This document shows, one piece after another, positions 36,984 to 44,363 of a DNA stretch of 64,000 nt (positions within the stretch are counted from its first letter, which is position 1; each line of letters starts with the position of its first letter). This stretch comes from Pseudomonadota bacterium (lineage in GTDB: Bacteria > Pseudomonadota > Gammaproteobacteria > Burkholderiales > Rhodocyclaceae). The translations under genes were made by a program, and so were the position numbers. The notes beneath the pieces were generated by a model. That model was not told where the DNA came from and searched no databases. It was given only the letters and a program-made list of their open reading frames with translations. The stretch is from contig JAFEDI010000079.1 in assembly GCA_018241725.1 (NCBI GenBank), forward strand, positions 1 through 64,000. The letters are read 5' to 3'.

Positions 36984-37188
36984 ATCCCAGCCAAGTCACC
37001 GCCGCGGGGATCGGACGACGGGCAACAGCCTTCACCTCTCGTGGGGCATCGCTGACCAGCACGCCATTCAGCGAATACCAGTTCGGGATGCCCAGTTGGC
37101 GGTTGCGTCGCTGAGCCTCCCGCACCGCCGAGTTTCCAATCCGAATCAACTCGACCGACCAGTGCTCATTCGGTGTTGTCTTCATCAT
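36949..37188 (-). CDS. Small protein with the GN-x-AV-x-x-AQ / NR-x-LGIPN motif
   Basis: A 79-residue minus-strand frame. Residues 9-47 (WSVELIRIGNSAVREAQ, NRQLGIPNWYSLNG) match a small conserved protein pattern I know from many proteobacteria, which normally continues with a YYELPNG-like end. Here the end is replaced by an Ala/Pro/Arg-rich stretch running into the repeat array, so the 3' part may be truncated or frameshifted. An AGGGTG lies just before the ATG. Function unknown; some relatives sit in toxin-antitoxin-like pairs. Confidence 0.5.
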   Translation of the reverse strand: MMKTTPNEHWSVELIRIGNSAVREAQRRNRQLGIPNWYSLNGVLVSDAPREVKAVARRPIPAAVTWLGSPRSGTSSPPV

Positions 37189-37398
37189 CACCCTGCTGCA
37201 ATGCAGCGAAACGAAGCGACACGGCAGGTACAGACAGAACCCGGACAGTGTGCCCACAGCTTCGCGAAGCCCGCCGGATTACACCGGAGCGAGCCCCCTA
37301 AACGGGTATGAGCGCTGGAGTCAGAACTTTATCCAGTTCCAGTCCAACGACAATCGACCGAAACCAAGCTGCCATGACATACCCAATGGCACACCGGT
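37189..37398. other. Gene-free stretch before the integration site
   Basis: About 210 nt with no supported gene on either strand. It presumably contains the promoter of the small minus-strand gene and ends at the strong 37399-37436 terminator. Confidence 0.4.
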
Positions 37399-37436
37399 AA
37401 ACAACAAAGCCCCGAATCATCGGGGCTTTGTTGTTT
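37399..37436 (-). terminator. Strong terminator, probably the original tRNA-Ser terminator
   Basis: A perfect 17-bp stem with loop ATCA, GC core CCCCGA/TCGGGG and A/T-rich base, working in either direction. It lies 5 nt from the left copy of the tRNA-Ser 3' end. Read on the minus strand, the order is tRNA end then terminator, so before integration it most likely terminated the tRNA. Confidence 0.85.
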
Positions 37437-37441
37437 ATGCA

Positions 37442-37455
37442 TGGCGGAAAGGGAG
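37442..37455 (-). other. Left attachment-site copy (tRNA-Ser 3' end fragment)
   Basis: Fourteen bases identical to the acceptor 3' strand, CCA and part of the T stem of the tRNA-Ser(CGA) gene. A T-loop-like TTCGATTCC on the minus strand lies 7-15 nt further in, but with a 6-nt insertion compared with the tRNA, so identity is limited to the 14-bp core. Confidence 0.7.
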
Positions 37456-37613
37456 TCCGCAGGAATCGAACTTCACGCCGTATCACATCGCATCACCAAC
37501 CCCGAAAAGCCTTTTAAACAATGGGGATAGTTGTATCATGCCGTCTCATACAAACCATGTAATTGCATCCAGGTTGATGGGTGTGATGATGGAATGACAA
37601 ATGAGGCGGAGAA

Positions 37614-38855
37614 ATGCCCAAGAAAGCGCGAGAGCTGGCACCCATCGAGGTGCAACGACTGACCAGGCCCGGAATGCACGCTGTCGGCGGAGTGGCCGGC
37701 CTGTACCTCCAAGTTATCTCTAAGGATGCGCGGTCCTGGGTGCTGCGCGTTATGGTGGCTGGCAAACGCCGGGACATGGGGCTAGGTGGCTTCCCTGACG
37801 TGACACTTGCAATGGCTCGCGAGAAGGCCCGCGAGGCCCGCGCGACCATCGAGAAAGGCATCGACCCCATTGCCCAACGTGCCGCCGCCCGTAGCGCACT
37901 GGAAGCATCGCGCGGCGCGGCGATCACATTCGAGGAAGCGGCGCGCAAGTTCATCACGGCCAAGTCTCCCGAGTGGAAGAACGCCAAGCACGGCCAACAA
38001 TGGACGAACACCCTTGAGGCTTACGCTTTCCCGGTCGTGGGCAAGCTGGCATGTGGCGATGTTGCTTTACCCCACGTCCTGAAAATCCTTGAACCGATCT
38101 GGACGACCAAGACCGAAACGGCAACCCGCCTGCGCGGGCGCATCGAGTCCGTGCTTGATTGGGCGACCGTGCGAGGGTTTCGCAAGGGCGAGAATCCGGC
38201 CCGCTGGAAAGGGCATCTAGACAAGATCCTTCCCGCCCCCGGCAAGGTGGTGAGGGTGGAACACCACGAAGCAGTGGCCGTCGATTCCCTGGGGGCATTC
38301 GTCCAAGAGCTGCGCAAGCGCGAAGGCATCGCGGCGCGGGCGCTGGAATTTCTGATCTTGACCGCCGCCCGATCTGGCGAGGTGCGCGGGGCGACCTGGG
38401 CGGAAATCGACATGGCCGGGCGTGTCTGGACAATTCCGCCGGAGCGCATGAAGGCCGGCAAGGAACATCGCGTTCCCCTGTCCGATACCGCCGTGCGCCT
38501 GCTGGAATCCCTGCCACGCTTCGCTGGCAACGATCTGGTTTTCCCGTCACCGCGTGGCCTCGTGCTGTCGGACATGACCCTAACCGCCGTCATGCGCCGC
38601 ATGAAGCGCGAAGAGGTGCCGCACGGGTTCCGCTCGACGTTCCGGGACTGGGCCGCCGAGCGCACGAACTATCCTCGCGAGGTAGCCGAAATGGCGCTCG
38701 CCCATGCAATCGGCAACGCCGTAGAAGCGGCCTATCGACGCGGCGACCTCTTCGAGAAGCGGGCGCGGATGATGCAGGAATGGGCGAAGTTCTGCGACAC
38801 GATCACGCCAGCCGGCGAAGTCGTGCCGCTTCGGGGCAAGACCGCAGCCCGATAA
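37614..38855 (+). CDS. int: Tyrosine recombinase (DUF4102-type integrase)
   Basis: A 413-residue P4-type integrase. The N-terminal arm-binding domain (VAGLYLQV, SWVLRVMVAGKRRDMGLGGFPDVTLAMAREKA) is the DUF4102 type. A SAM-like core-binding domain follows from about residue 105. Catalytic residues are visible: Arg in TAARSGEVRGATW, His-x-x-Arg in PHGFRSTFRDW, and the tyrosine in EAAYRRGDLFEKR. Integrases of this class use the 3' ends of tRNA genes. It lies at the left end, reading inward, 158 nt from the attachment copy. Confidence 0.95.
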   Translation: MPKKARELAPIEVQRLTRPGMHAVGGVAGLYLQVISKDARSWVLRVMVAGKRRDMGLGGFPDVTLAMAREKAREARATIEKGIDPIAQRAAARSALEASRGAAITFEEAARKFITAKSPEWKNAKHGQQWTNTLEAYAFPVVGKLACGDVALPHVLKILEPIWTTKTETATRLRGRIESVLDWATVRGFRKGENPARWKGHLDKILPAPGKVVRVEHHEAVAVDSLGAFVQELRKREGIAARALEFLILTAARSGEVRGATWAEIDMAGRVWTIPPERMKAGKEHRVPLSDTAVRLLESLPRFAGNDLVFPSPRGLVLSDMTLTAVMRRMKREEVPHGFRSTFRDWAAERTNYPREVAEMALAHAIGNAVEAAYRRGDLFEKRARMMQEWAKFCDTITPAGEVVPLRGKTAAR

Positions 38856-39282
38856 CGCAGCTCAGTGGAAAAGCAAGTGTTTGACCCTACCCCCTCTTGC
38901 CAATCCGACGACATCGAAATCGACGAAATGCCCATCTGGCGCGGGTTTCGCCACTTGTGGATAACTCTTCCACCGAACAGAGGGTCGCTGTTAATATGAT
39001 CGGCGTTGCCCACGGTTGATACGTGGAGCAACAAGGAAAGGCCCGGAAGGAGGTGGAACTCCAACCGGGCCGGATAAGGCGTAACTGATCTTCACCTTTT
39101 GCTTGCCATTACCAGTGGCAGCGACTGCAACCGAGGCCCGCATGATGCGGGGCCTTGGCTCGATCGCGCGTTTGATTATGCGTCACCTAGCAGCCAATAG
39201 TAAACCTAATGGTGAAAGATGGCTTACATGATCGGCGCGCGGTCGGTGCGGGATGGGTGATCCACTTAGGACTCACACCACC
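38856..39282. other. Structured non-coding region of the element
   Basis: 427 nt without a convincing gene. It holds a DnaA box (38956-38964), a long hairpin with GGCCCGG/CCGGGCC arms (39040-39046 and 39065-39071) enclosing a GGAG/CTCC pair, and a second imperfect hairpin (39134-39155). Neither hairpin is followed by a T tract. It could contain the integrase terminator, the promoter for the replication operon, or origin elements. Confidence 0.5.
38956..38964 (-). promoter_or_regulatory. DnaA box
   Basis: TGTGGATAA, the exact complement of the consensus DnaA box TTATCCACA. It is between the integrase and the replication operon of the element. Confidence 0.6.
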
Positions 39283-39549
39283 ATGACCAAAAAGCACAAT
39301 TCATCTTTTGCTGGCGATCTGCCGGCCCCTTCCGCTGCGCGCATTCCCGACGCGCTCGCGCAACTGCCCCACTTGCCGGACGACGCGCTTGCCCGACTCC
39401 CCGTTGTCCAGTCGCTTTATGCGTGCTCGCCGGCAACGGTCTGGCGGCGGGTGAAGGCCGGACTGATCCCTGCCCCTATCAAAATTGGTAGCACGACCGC
39501 CTGGCGTGTTGGCGATCTGCGCGCAGCCCTCGCTCAACTGCACGCCTGA
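39283..39549 (+). CDS. AlpA-like helix-turn-helix protein
   Basis: An 88-residue protein. The second half has the AlpA/excisionase-like HTH (SPATVWRRVKAGLIPAPIKIGSTTAWRVGDLRAALAQL), in which W-R-x-x-D/E and the IGSRxxxW-like turn are characteristic. In P4-type elements AlpA activates the integrase or acts as a directionality factor. ATG 39283 is chosen; a start at 39253 adds ten residues. It is the first gene of the replication operon. Confidence 0.82.
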   Translation: MTKKHNSSFAGDLPAPSAARIPDALAQLPHLPDDALARLPVVQSLYACSPATVWRRVKAGLIPAPIKIGSTTAWRVGDLRAALAQLHA

Positions 39550-39560
39550 GGTGCCCCGCC

Positions 39561-39836
39561 ATGACGACCAAACGCCACCCCGATGGCGGGGAAACGCTCG
39601 CCCTCAAAAAAGAAACGGCCCGCTCCCCAAAGGAAGCAGGCCGGCAAAACGATCTTCGCAATTCTAACAAGTCCGCTGACCCGCTTGTTGGCTGGCACGC
39701 CCTCGCCAAGCCGTCACGTGATCGGCCGCCGAAACGATCCTGGCGACGCACGGGTGGCGCGATCAGCCCTGACTTGCTGGCGAGCCTGCTGATTCTGCTG
39801 GTGGCCGCTGTGCTGCTGCTCGGGGGGCTTGGATGA
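39561..39836 (+). CDS. Small single-span membrane protein of the element
   Basis: A 91-residue protein with a basic, polar N-terminal two thirds (rich in Lys, Arg and Asp) and a C-terminal membrane helix (SPDLLASLLILLVAAVLLLGGLG). I do not recognise the family. Its stop overlaps the start of the Toprim gene by four bases, so it is translated with the replication genes. The topology, with a tail anchor and basic cytoplasmic part, resembles small immunity or anchoring proteins, but no function can be claimed. Confidence 0.6.
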   Translation: MTTKRHPDGGETLALKKETARSPKEAGRQNDLRNSNKSADPLVGWHALAKPSRDRPPKRSWRRTGGAISPDLLASLLILLVAAVLLLGGLG

Positions 39837-40726
39837 TGAGTACCCTCGATACAATCGACGCCTTCCGGGCTGCAATCCACGAGGCCGGCACGCCTTCGCC
39901 CGATGTGATTGAAGCGGATGGGCTGTTGCACCGCTTCCACGTCGAAGGCGACAAGCGCGGCACGCTCAACGGCTGGTATTGCCTGCACCTCGACGGGCGA
40001 GCCGCCGGCATCTTCGGAAACTGGAAAACCGGCCTGCGCTGCACTTGGGCAGCGAACGGGCGGCGACTCGATGCCGCCGAGCGCGAAGCCTTTGCCGAGC
40101 TGGTGCGGACTGCGCGCGCCAAGGCGGAGGCGGAAAGACGGGCCGGGCACGAAGCACAGGCAATCGAGGCCCGGCGGGAATGGGCGGAAGCCTCGCCTGC
40201 TCCTGCGACACATCCGTACTTGATCGCCAAGGGCGTGCAGCCTCACACCCTGCGCCAAACGGGCGGCGCACTGCTGGTGCCGCTGTTCGACGCCTTCGGG
40301 CTGCTGTGGAACGTCCAACGCATTCAGGCGGACGGCAGCAAGCGATTCAGGCCGGGCCGGGCTGGCGGGCTGTTTTCGTTCATTGGCGACCTGACCGACC
40401 CGGCGCGGCTGCTGATCTGCGAAGGATGGGCGACCGGCGCAACGCTGCACGAGGAGTCCCGGCATCCGGTCCTGTGCGCGATGAACGCGGGAAACCTGCT
40501 GCCAGTGGCGAAGGTGGCCCGCACCTCCTGGCCGGCGGCTGATCTGGTGATCTGCGCGGACAACGACCGGAGCACCGCAGGCAATCCGGGGCTGACCGCT
40601 GCGACTGCTGCGGCAAAGGCGACCGGCGCAGGGCTGGCGGTTCCGCCATTCGCTGACGATGAACCGGGCACCGACTGGAACGACTGGGCGGCACTTCGCA
40701 GGAAGGGGGCCGACCATGCCCATTGA
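39833..40726 (+). CDS. Toprim-domain primase-like replication protein
   Basis: A 297-residue protein. The N-terminal segment (RFHVEGDKRGTLNGWYCLHLDGRAAGIFGNWKTG) is of the type found ahead of Toprim in mobile-element primases (DUF7146-like). A helical linker leads to the Toprim domain with the glutamate motif LLICEGWATGATL (about residue 195) and the acidic motif VICADNDRS (about 240). It probably makes or handles primers with the downstream DUF927 helicase. It overlaps that gene by 11 nt, suggesting stoichiometric production. Confidence 0.85.
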   Translation: MMSTLDTIDAFRAAIHEAGTPSPDVIEADGLLHRFHVEGDKRGTLNGWYCLHLDGRAAGIFGNWKTGLRCTWAANGRRLDAAEREAFAELVRTARAKAEAERRAGHEAQAIEARREWAEASPAPATHPYLIAKGVQPHTLRQTGGALLVPLFDAFGLLWNVQRIQADGSKRFRPGRAGGLFSFIGDLTDPARLLICEGWATGATLHEESRHPVLCAMNAGNLLPVAKVARTSWPAADLVICADNDRSTAGNPGLTAATAAAKATGAGLAVPPFADDEPGTDWNDWAALRRKGADHAH

Positions 40727-42806
40727 TCTGAACGACGTAGCAACCGGCGATTTGTTTCATTGTGACGTTCCGGACGTTCCGGCGACCGGGCCGACATCCG
40801 CGCCAATACTGGGCGGAACGCCAGAACGGAACGAACGTGTAATCAATAGCTCGCTGAAAATTGAACCCTGGCCGGAAGGCATCCCGGCTGCGGATGCCTC
40901 GTCTTGTCTGTTTGGTGACGTTCTGGACGTTCCAGACGTGGAAGCCAGCAACGGCGCGGGTTTTCACGGAACGGCACGCGGAACGGCGGACGTTCCAGAC
41001 GTTCCGGCGCTGGGCGATCTGCTTGCCCGTGCATCGGAAACGGACGACGGCGAGCGCCAGCAAGCGGCAATGCCGGCGGTTCCCGACAATGAGCGCCCCT
41101 GCTTCCGGGTGTATGACGGCGGCACGCTGCTCGATACCGGGCGCAAGTTGAGGCCCGGCGTGTGGCACCACGGCATGAGCACCCCGAGGGGCGGCGGCGA
41201 GCCCGCCCCCGTCGATACCTGGGTTTGCGGGCCGCTGCATATCGAGGCGCAAACCTTCGATGGCACCGGCAACAACTTCGGGCGACTGCTGCGCTTCAAG
41301 AACACGGCGGGCCGCTGGCGCACCTGGGCCATGCCGATGGAGCTGTTGCGCGGCGACGGTTCCGACCTGCGCGGCGAACTGCTGGCGATGGGGCTGGAAA
41401 TCGACCCAGCGGCGAGAAACAGCCTCGCCCGCTACCTGCAAGAGCGGGCACCCTTCAAGCGGATGCGCTGCGCGCTGCAAGTCGGTTGGTGCGATTCCGT
41501 TTTCGTGCTGCCGGATGCAGTCATCGGCCCCGATGCGTCGGGCGTGATCTTCCAGTCTGGCGAGCGCGGGCACGAGGAACACGTGCAGGCCGGCACCCTC
41601 GACGGCTGGCGGGCAGAAATCGCGGCGCGTGCGGTGGGCAATCCGCTGCTACTGCTGGCGCTGTCGGCTGCGTTCGCCGGGCCGCTGCTCGAACGCACCA
41701 ATACCGAAGGCGGCGGGCTTCACTTAGTGGGCGACTCTTCGACCGGGAAAACCACGATGCTGGAAGCGGCCTGCTCGACCTGGGGCGGGCCGGGCTACCG
41801 CCGAAGTTGGCGGGCGACGGCCAACGGCATGGAAGGGGCTGCGGCGCTGTTCAATGACTGCCTGCTCGCCCTCGACGAAATCAGCGAATGCGACCCGCGC
41901 GAGGTGGGGAACATCGTATATTCCTTGGGCAACGGACGGGGCAAGCAGCGGGCAGGCCGTACCGGCAACGCGCGGGCCGTGACCCGCTGGCGGGCGTTCA
42001 TCATCTCGACGGGCGAGCGCACCATCGGAACCACGATGGCGGAAGGCGGGCACCGCACCAAGGCCGGGCAAGCTGTGCGGCTACTCGATATTCCGGCCTC
42101 TCGGCGCTATGGCTGCTTTGATGAGCTGCACGGCATGGCGACCGGAACGGCCCTATCCGATACGATCAAGCGGGCGGCGGCAACGCACTACGGGCGGGCC
42201 GGGCGGGCATTCCTCGAACGGCTGACGCACGACGGGCGCGACTTCGCGGCGCTGCTCGAACGCATCAAGGGCTTGGCGCACTTCAACGGCAACGACTTCG
42301 AGGGGCAAGACAAACGCGCGGCGGGCCGCTTCGCCCTGCTCGCCCTTGTCGGCGAGGTGGCGACCGAGTACGGCATCACGGGCTGGCCGGAGGGGGCAGC
42401 CATCGAGGCGGCGGCGGTCGGCTTCAAGTCCTGGCGATCTATGCGCGGCGGTGGTAACAACGAGCGGCGGCAAATCCTCGACAAGCTGGCCGCGTTCCTC
42501 GAACGGCATGGGGATAGCCGCTTCTCCGACTGGACGGCGGACGGCTCCATGATCCGTGACCGGGCCGGCTGGTGGAAACCGGGCGACCAGGGCGGGCGGC
42601 TGTACCTCTTCACGGCGGACGGGCTGCGCGAGGCGATGAAGGGGTACGACTTCAAGCGGGCGCTGGATGTGCTCGAACAGGCTGGCGTGATCCCCAAGGC
42701 CAGCAGCAGCGGCGAGCGTGCAAAGCCGGAAACTATCGGTGGGCGCAAGGTGCGCACGTATCAGGTGCGCGCCGACGCGCTGCAAGGGGGCGACGATGGC
42801 GCTTGA
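40716..42806 (+). CDS. DUF927-domain helicase-like protein
   Basis: A 696-residue protein. The first 150 residues are low-complexity with repeated Asp-Val-Pro triplets that arise from a 9-bp DNA repeat. The DUF927 domain follows, with GDSSTGKTTMLEAA as Walker A (about residue 340-350), LLALDEISECDP as Walker B, and GKQRAGRTGNARAVTRWRAFIISTGE as sensor region. Such proteins are RecA-like or superfamily-3-like helicases of integrative elements and phage satellites. The C-terminal domain resembles a DNA-binding winged helix. It overlaps genes at both ends by 11 nt. Confidence 0.85.
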   Translation: MPIDLNDVATGDLFHCDVPDVPATGPTSAPILGGTPERNERVINSSLKIEPWPEGIPAADASSCLFGDVLDVPDVEASNGAGFHGTARGTADVPDVPALGDLLARASETDDGERQQAAMPAVPDNERPCFRVYDGGTLLDTGRKLRPGVWHHGMSTPRGGGEPAPVDTWVCGPLHIEAQTFDGTGNNFGRLLRFKNTAGRWRTWAMPMELLRGDGSDLRGELLAMGLEIDPAARNSLARYLQERAPFKRMRCALQVGWCDSVFVLPDAVIGPDASGVIFQSGERGHEEHVQAGTLDGWRAEIAARAVGNPLLLLALSAAFAGPLLERTNTEGGGLHLVGDSSTGKTTMLEAACSTWGGPGYRRSWRATANGMEGAAALFNDCLLALDEISECDPREVGNIVYSLGNGRGKQRAGRTGNARAVTRWRAFIISTGERTIGTTMAEGGHRTKAGQAVRLLDIPASRRYGCFDELHGMATGTALSDTIKRAAATHYGRAGRAFLERLTHDGRDFAALLERIKGLAHFNGNDFEGQDKRAAGRFALLALVGEVATEYGITGWPEGAAIEAAAVGFKSWRSMRGGGNNERRQILDKLAAFLERHGDSRFSDWTADGSMIRDRAGWWKPGDQGGRLYLFTADGLREAMKGYDFKRALDVLEQAGVIPKASSSGERAKPETIGGRKVRTYQVRADALQGGDDGA
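40764..41006. repeat. Iteron-like 9-bp repeats, cluster A (GACGTTCCG/A orientation)
   Basis: GACGTTCCG at 40764 and 40773; GACGTTCTG at 40917; GACGTTCCA at 40926, with a half-site at 40935; GACGTTCCA at 40989 and GACGTTCCG at 40998. Copies are directly adjacent in pairs or triplets. They encode Asp-Val-Pro in the helicase gene. Confidence 0.75.
40799..40820 (+). repeat. 22-bp direct repeat, first copy
   Basis: A 22-bp sequence beginning CGCGCCAATACTGG that recurs exactly at 42885-42906. Each copy lies next to the 9-bp repeats. In both genes it encodes Ala-Pro-Ile-Leu-Gly-Gly-Thr. Confidence 0.8.
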
Positions 42807-43260
42807 TGATCTGCTCGCCACACTGGAACGCCAGCATGGAACGTCTGGAACGTCTGACCTTATGGCGGACGTTCCGGCGAAACCCGCGCCAATACTGGGC
42901 GGAACGTCTGGAACGTCTGGAACGTCAGAAAACGGAAAGGGGAAGGTGCAAGCCGAAACCTTTCCCGTCTGGCTGATCCACCACCCAGGCCGCCAGCCCT
43001 TCGAGGTGCATTTCTCACCCCCGGCAACGCTGGCCGAAGTCCTCGCGGACTACCCGGCCGCGATCACGGCGCACCCCGTCCGCCAGCAAGAACCATCCTC
43101 ATCCTGCCGCACCTGCCACCACTTGAGGCGGCCCGGCCTGTCGGCGGGCTACTGCGGCGGGCGGGACGATCTTCCACCGGCCTACACCGCCGGGCATCCG
43201 CTTCGACGCCTGCCGGATGATGGCGGGGCGAGCTGCACCACCTGGGAGACTGCGACGTAA
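42796..43260 (+). CDS. Element protein with C-terminal cysteine motif
   Basis: A 154-residue protein of unknown family. After a short N-terminus (MALDDLLATLERQ), residues 14-45 are Gly-Thr-Ser repeats encoded by the 9-bp DNA repeat. The middle (VWLIHHPGRQPFEVHFSPPATLAEVLADYP) resembles small plasmid and genomic-island proteins. The C-terminus has CRTC, a further CGG and a final Cys-Thr-Thr-Trp, likely one zinc site. The 11-nt overlap with the helicase gene suggests it belongs to the replication module. Confidence 0.65.
   Translation: MALDDLLATLERQHGTSGTSDLMADVPAKPAPILGGTSGTSGTSENGKGKVQAETFPVWLIHHPGRQPFEVHFSPPATLAEVLADYPAAITAHPVRQQEPSSSCRTCHHLRRPGLSAGYCGGRDDLPPAYTAGHPLRRLPDDGGASCTTWETAT
42825..42927. 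repeat. Iteron-like 9-bp repeats, cluster B (GGAACGTCT orientation)
   Basis: GGAACGTCT at 42838, 42847, 42901 and 42910; GGAACGTCA at 42919; a related GGAACGCCA at 42825; and one reversed GACGTTCCG at 42868. This is the complement of cluster A, so the two clusters face each other across the helicase gene. Here they encode Gly-Thr-Ser. Confidence 0.75.
42885..42906 (+). repeat. 22-bp direct repeat, second copy
   Basis: Exact copy of the sequence at 40799-40820, next to three tandem 9-bp repeats. Same orientation in both places even though the 9-bp repeats are inverted. Confidence 0.8.
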
Positions 43261-43398
43261 CACCGTCGTGCAAGGACTCACGCAACACCGCCGGAAACCT
43301 TCGCCAAGCCAGACAGGGCGCGGGTTTCCGGCTTTTTGTTTGGTTACCACCCGTTGAAATTGCCTATTGATTTCGACGCGACAAATCTGCGAGGAAAC

Positions 43399-44007
43399 AT
43401 GACGCGACACACCACGGATGACTATCGACGGCTCGATGTGCGAGCGCTGCACAGGGCCGGAATGCTGACCACCAGGCACGCTGCGATGTGGAATTGGAGC
43501 AGCCGGGGCGTGCTCCGGGCCTCTATTCACGTGCGAGCGCAAGAGGATCACGTGTTCCTGACCTATACGGCGACCGAGAACGGCGAGCGGCGGGAGTACA
43601 GCTATCCGGTGCGTCTGGATTGGACACCCTGCCAGTACGGTGGCGCGCGTCCGTGGTTCCTGTGCCCGGCGCGTGGCTGTGGGCGGCGCGTGGCGATCTT
43701 GTACGGCGGCGCGGTCTTTGCCTGTCGGCACTGCTACCGACTGGCCTATGAGAGCCAGCGGGAAAGGGACTACAACCGGCTGGCCGGGCGTGCGGACAAG
43801 ATCCGGCAGCGGCTGGGCTGGCCGGTGGGCATTCTCAACGCAACACCAAGGACGAAGCCGAAGGCGATGCACTGGCGCACCTTCTGGCGACTGACCGCGG
43901 AGCACGACGCGCTTGTGGGGGCTGCACTGGCTGGAATGTCTGAACACCTGGGAATCACAGAACGCCGACTGGAGGCTCAAGCACGCTTTGTAAGCTCAAA
44001 GACTTGA
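43399..44007 (+). CDS. Zinc-ribbon protein of integrated elements
   Basis: A 202-residue protein. The core is a zinc ribbon: WFLCPARGCGRRVAILYGGAVFACRHCYRLAYESQRE (shown here in part: Cys-x4-Cys, then Cys-x2-Cys), centred near residues 90-130. I know this arrangement from uncharacterised proteins on genomic islands and prophages. The upstream part contains a helical DNA-binding-like stretch (YRRLDVRALHRAGML) and the last third is helical and basic. GAGGAAAC before ATG 43399 sets the start. Role unknown; a regulator or replication accessory is possible. Confidence 0.7.
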   Translation: MTRHTTDDYRRLDVRALHRAGMLTTRHAAMWNWSSRGVLRASIHVRAQEDHVFLTYTATENGERREYSYPVRLDWTPCQYGGARPWFLCPARGCGRRVAILYGGAVFACRHCYRLAYESQRERDYNRLAGRADKIRQRLGWPVGILNATPRTKPKAMHWRTFWRLTAEHDALVGAALAGMSEHLGITERRLEAQARFVSSKT

Positions 44008-44038
44008 CCGGGGCCTTTCCATAGCGAGAATCAATCGG

Positions 44039-44047
44039 TTATCCACA
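44039..44047 (+). promoter_or_regulatory. DnaA box
   Basis: TTATCCACA, an exact consensus DnaA box. It forms the left part of a 15-nt palindrome TTATCC-ACA-GGATAA (44039-44053). It lies between the zinc-ribbon gene and the toxin-antitoxin pair. Confidence 0.6.
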
Positions 44048-44091
44048 GGATAAGCTATGGAACAGTGGTAGATTCGCAGCATCCAATAGAA

Positions 44092-44105
44092 GTTGCTGAA
44101 GCAAC
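44092..44105. promoter_or_regulatory. Possible operator of the HicBA pair
   Basis: A perfect inverted repeat GTTGC-TGAA-GCAAC ending 24 nt before the antitoxin ATG. Antitoxins usually bind such palindromes to repress their own operon. It could equally be a small hairpin in the leader. Confidence 0.4.
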
Positions 44106-44129
44106 TCGAATGCAGCGAGGAAAGAGATT

Positions 44130-44360
44130 ATGAAAGTCCAAGTACATGCAGAGTGGGACGACGAAGCTGGCGTGTGGGTCGCAACAAGTGACGACGTGCC
44201 CGGCTTGGTTACGGAAGCCGACACCGTTGAGGCTTTGGTGACTAAGCTGAGAGAGTTGGTTCCTGATCTGATGGAAGCGAACGGCGTTGAAGATGGCCGG
44301 GACGTACCTGTTGAGCTTCTCAGCCACTGCACGCTAATTGCCCATCGCCACTGCGCGTAA
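44130..44360 (+). CDS. HicB-like antitoxin (DUF1902)
   Basis: A 76-residue protein with the DUF1902 fold related to HicB: strands VQVHAEWDDEAGVWVATSDDVPGLVTEA followed by a helix (TVEALVTKLRELVPDLME) and a final strand. It has no added DNA-binding domain after the fold. AGGAAAG precedes the ATG. The toxin gene begins 3 nt after its stop. Antitoxin-first order with DUF1902 is a known variant of hicAB. Confidence 0.85.
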   Translation: MKVQVHAEWDDEAGVWVATSDDVPGLVTEADTVEALVTKLRELVPDLMEANGVEDGRDVPVELLSHCTLIAHRHCA

Positions 44361-44363
44361 GTG

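Noticed and set aside
37456-37480. A complete tRNA at the left boundary
   Set aside because: Only the 3' end and a T-loop-like motif are present; no anticodon arm or matching 5' acceptor strand was found.
39134-39155. Hairpin after the integrase as an intrinsic terminator
   Set aside because: One unpaired base in the stem, about 280 nt from the stop codon, and no T tract.
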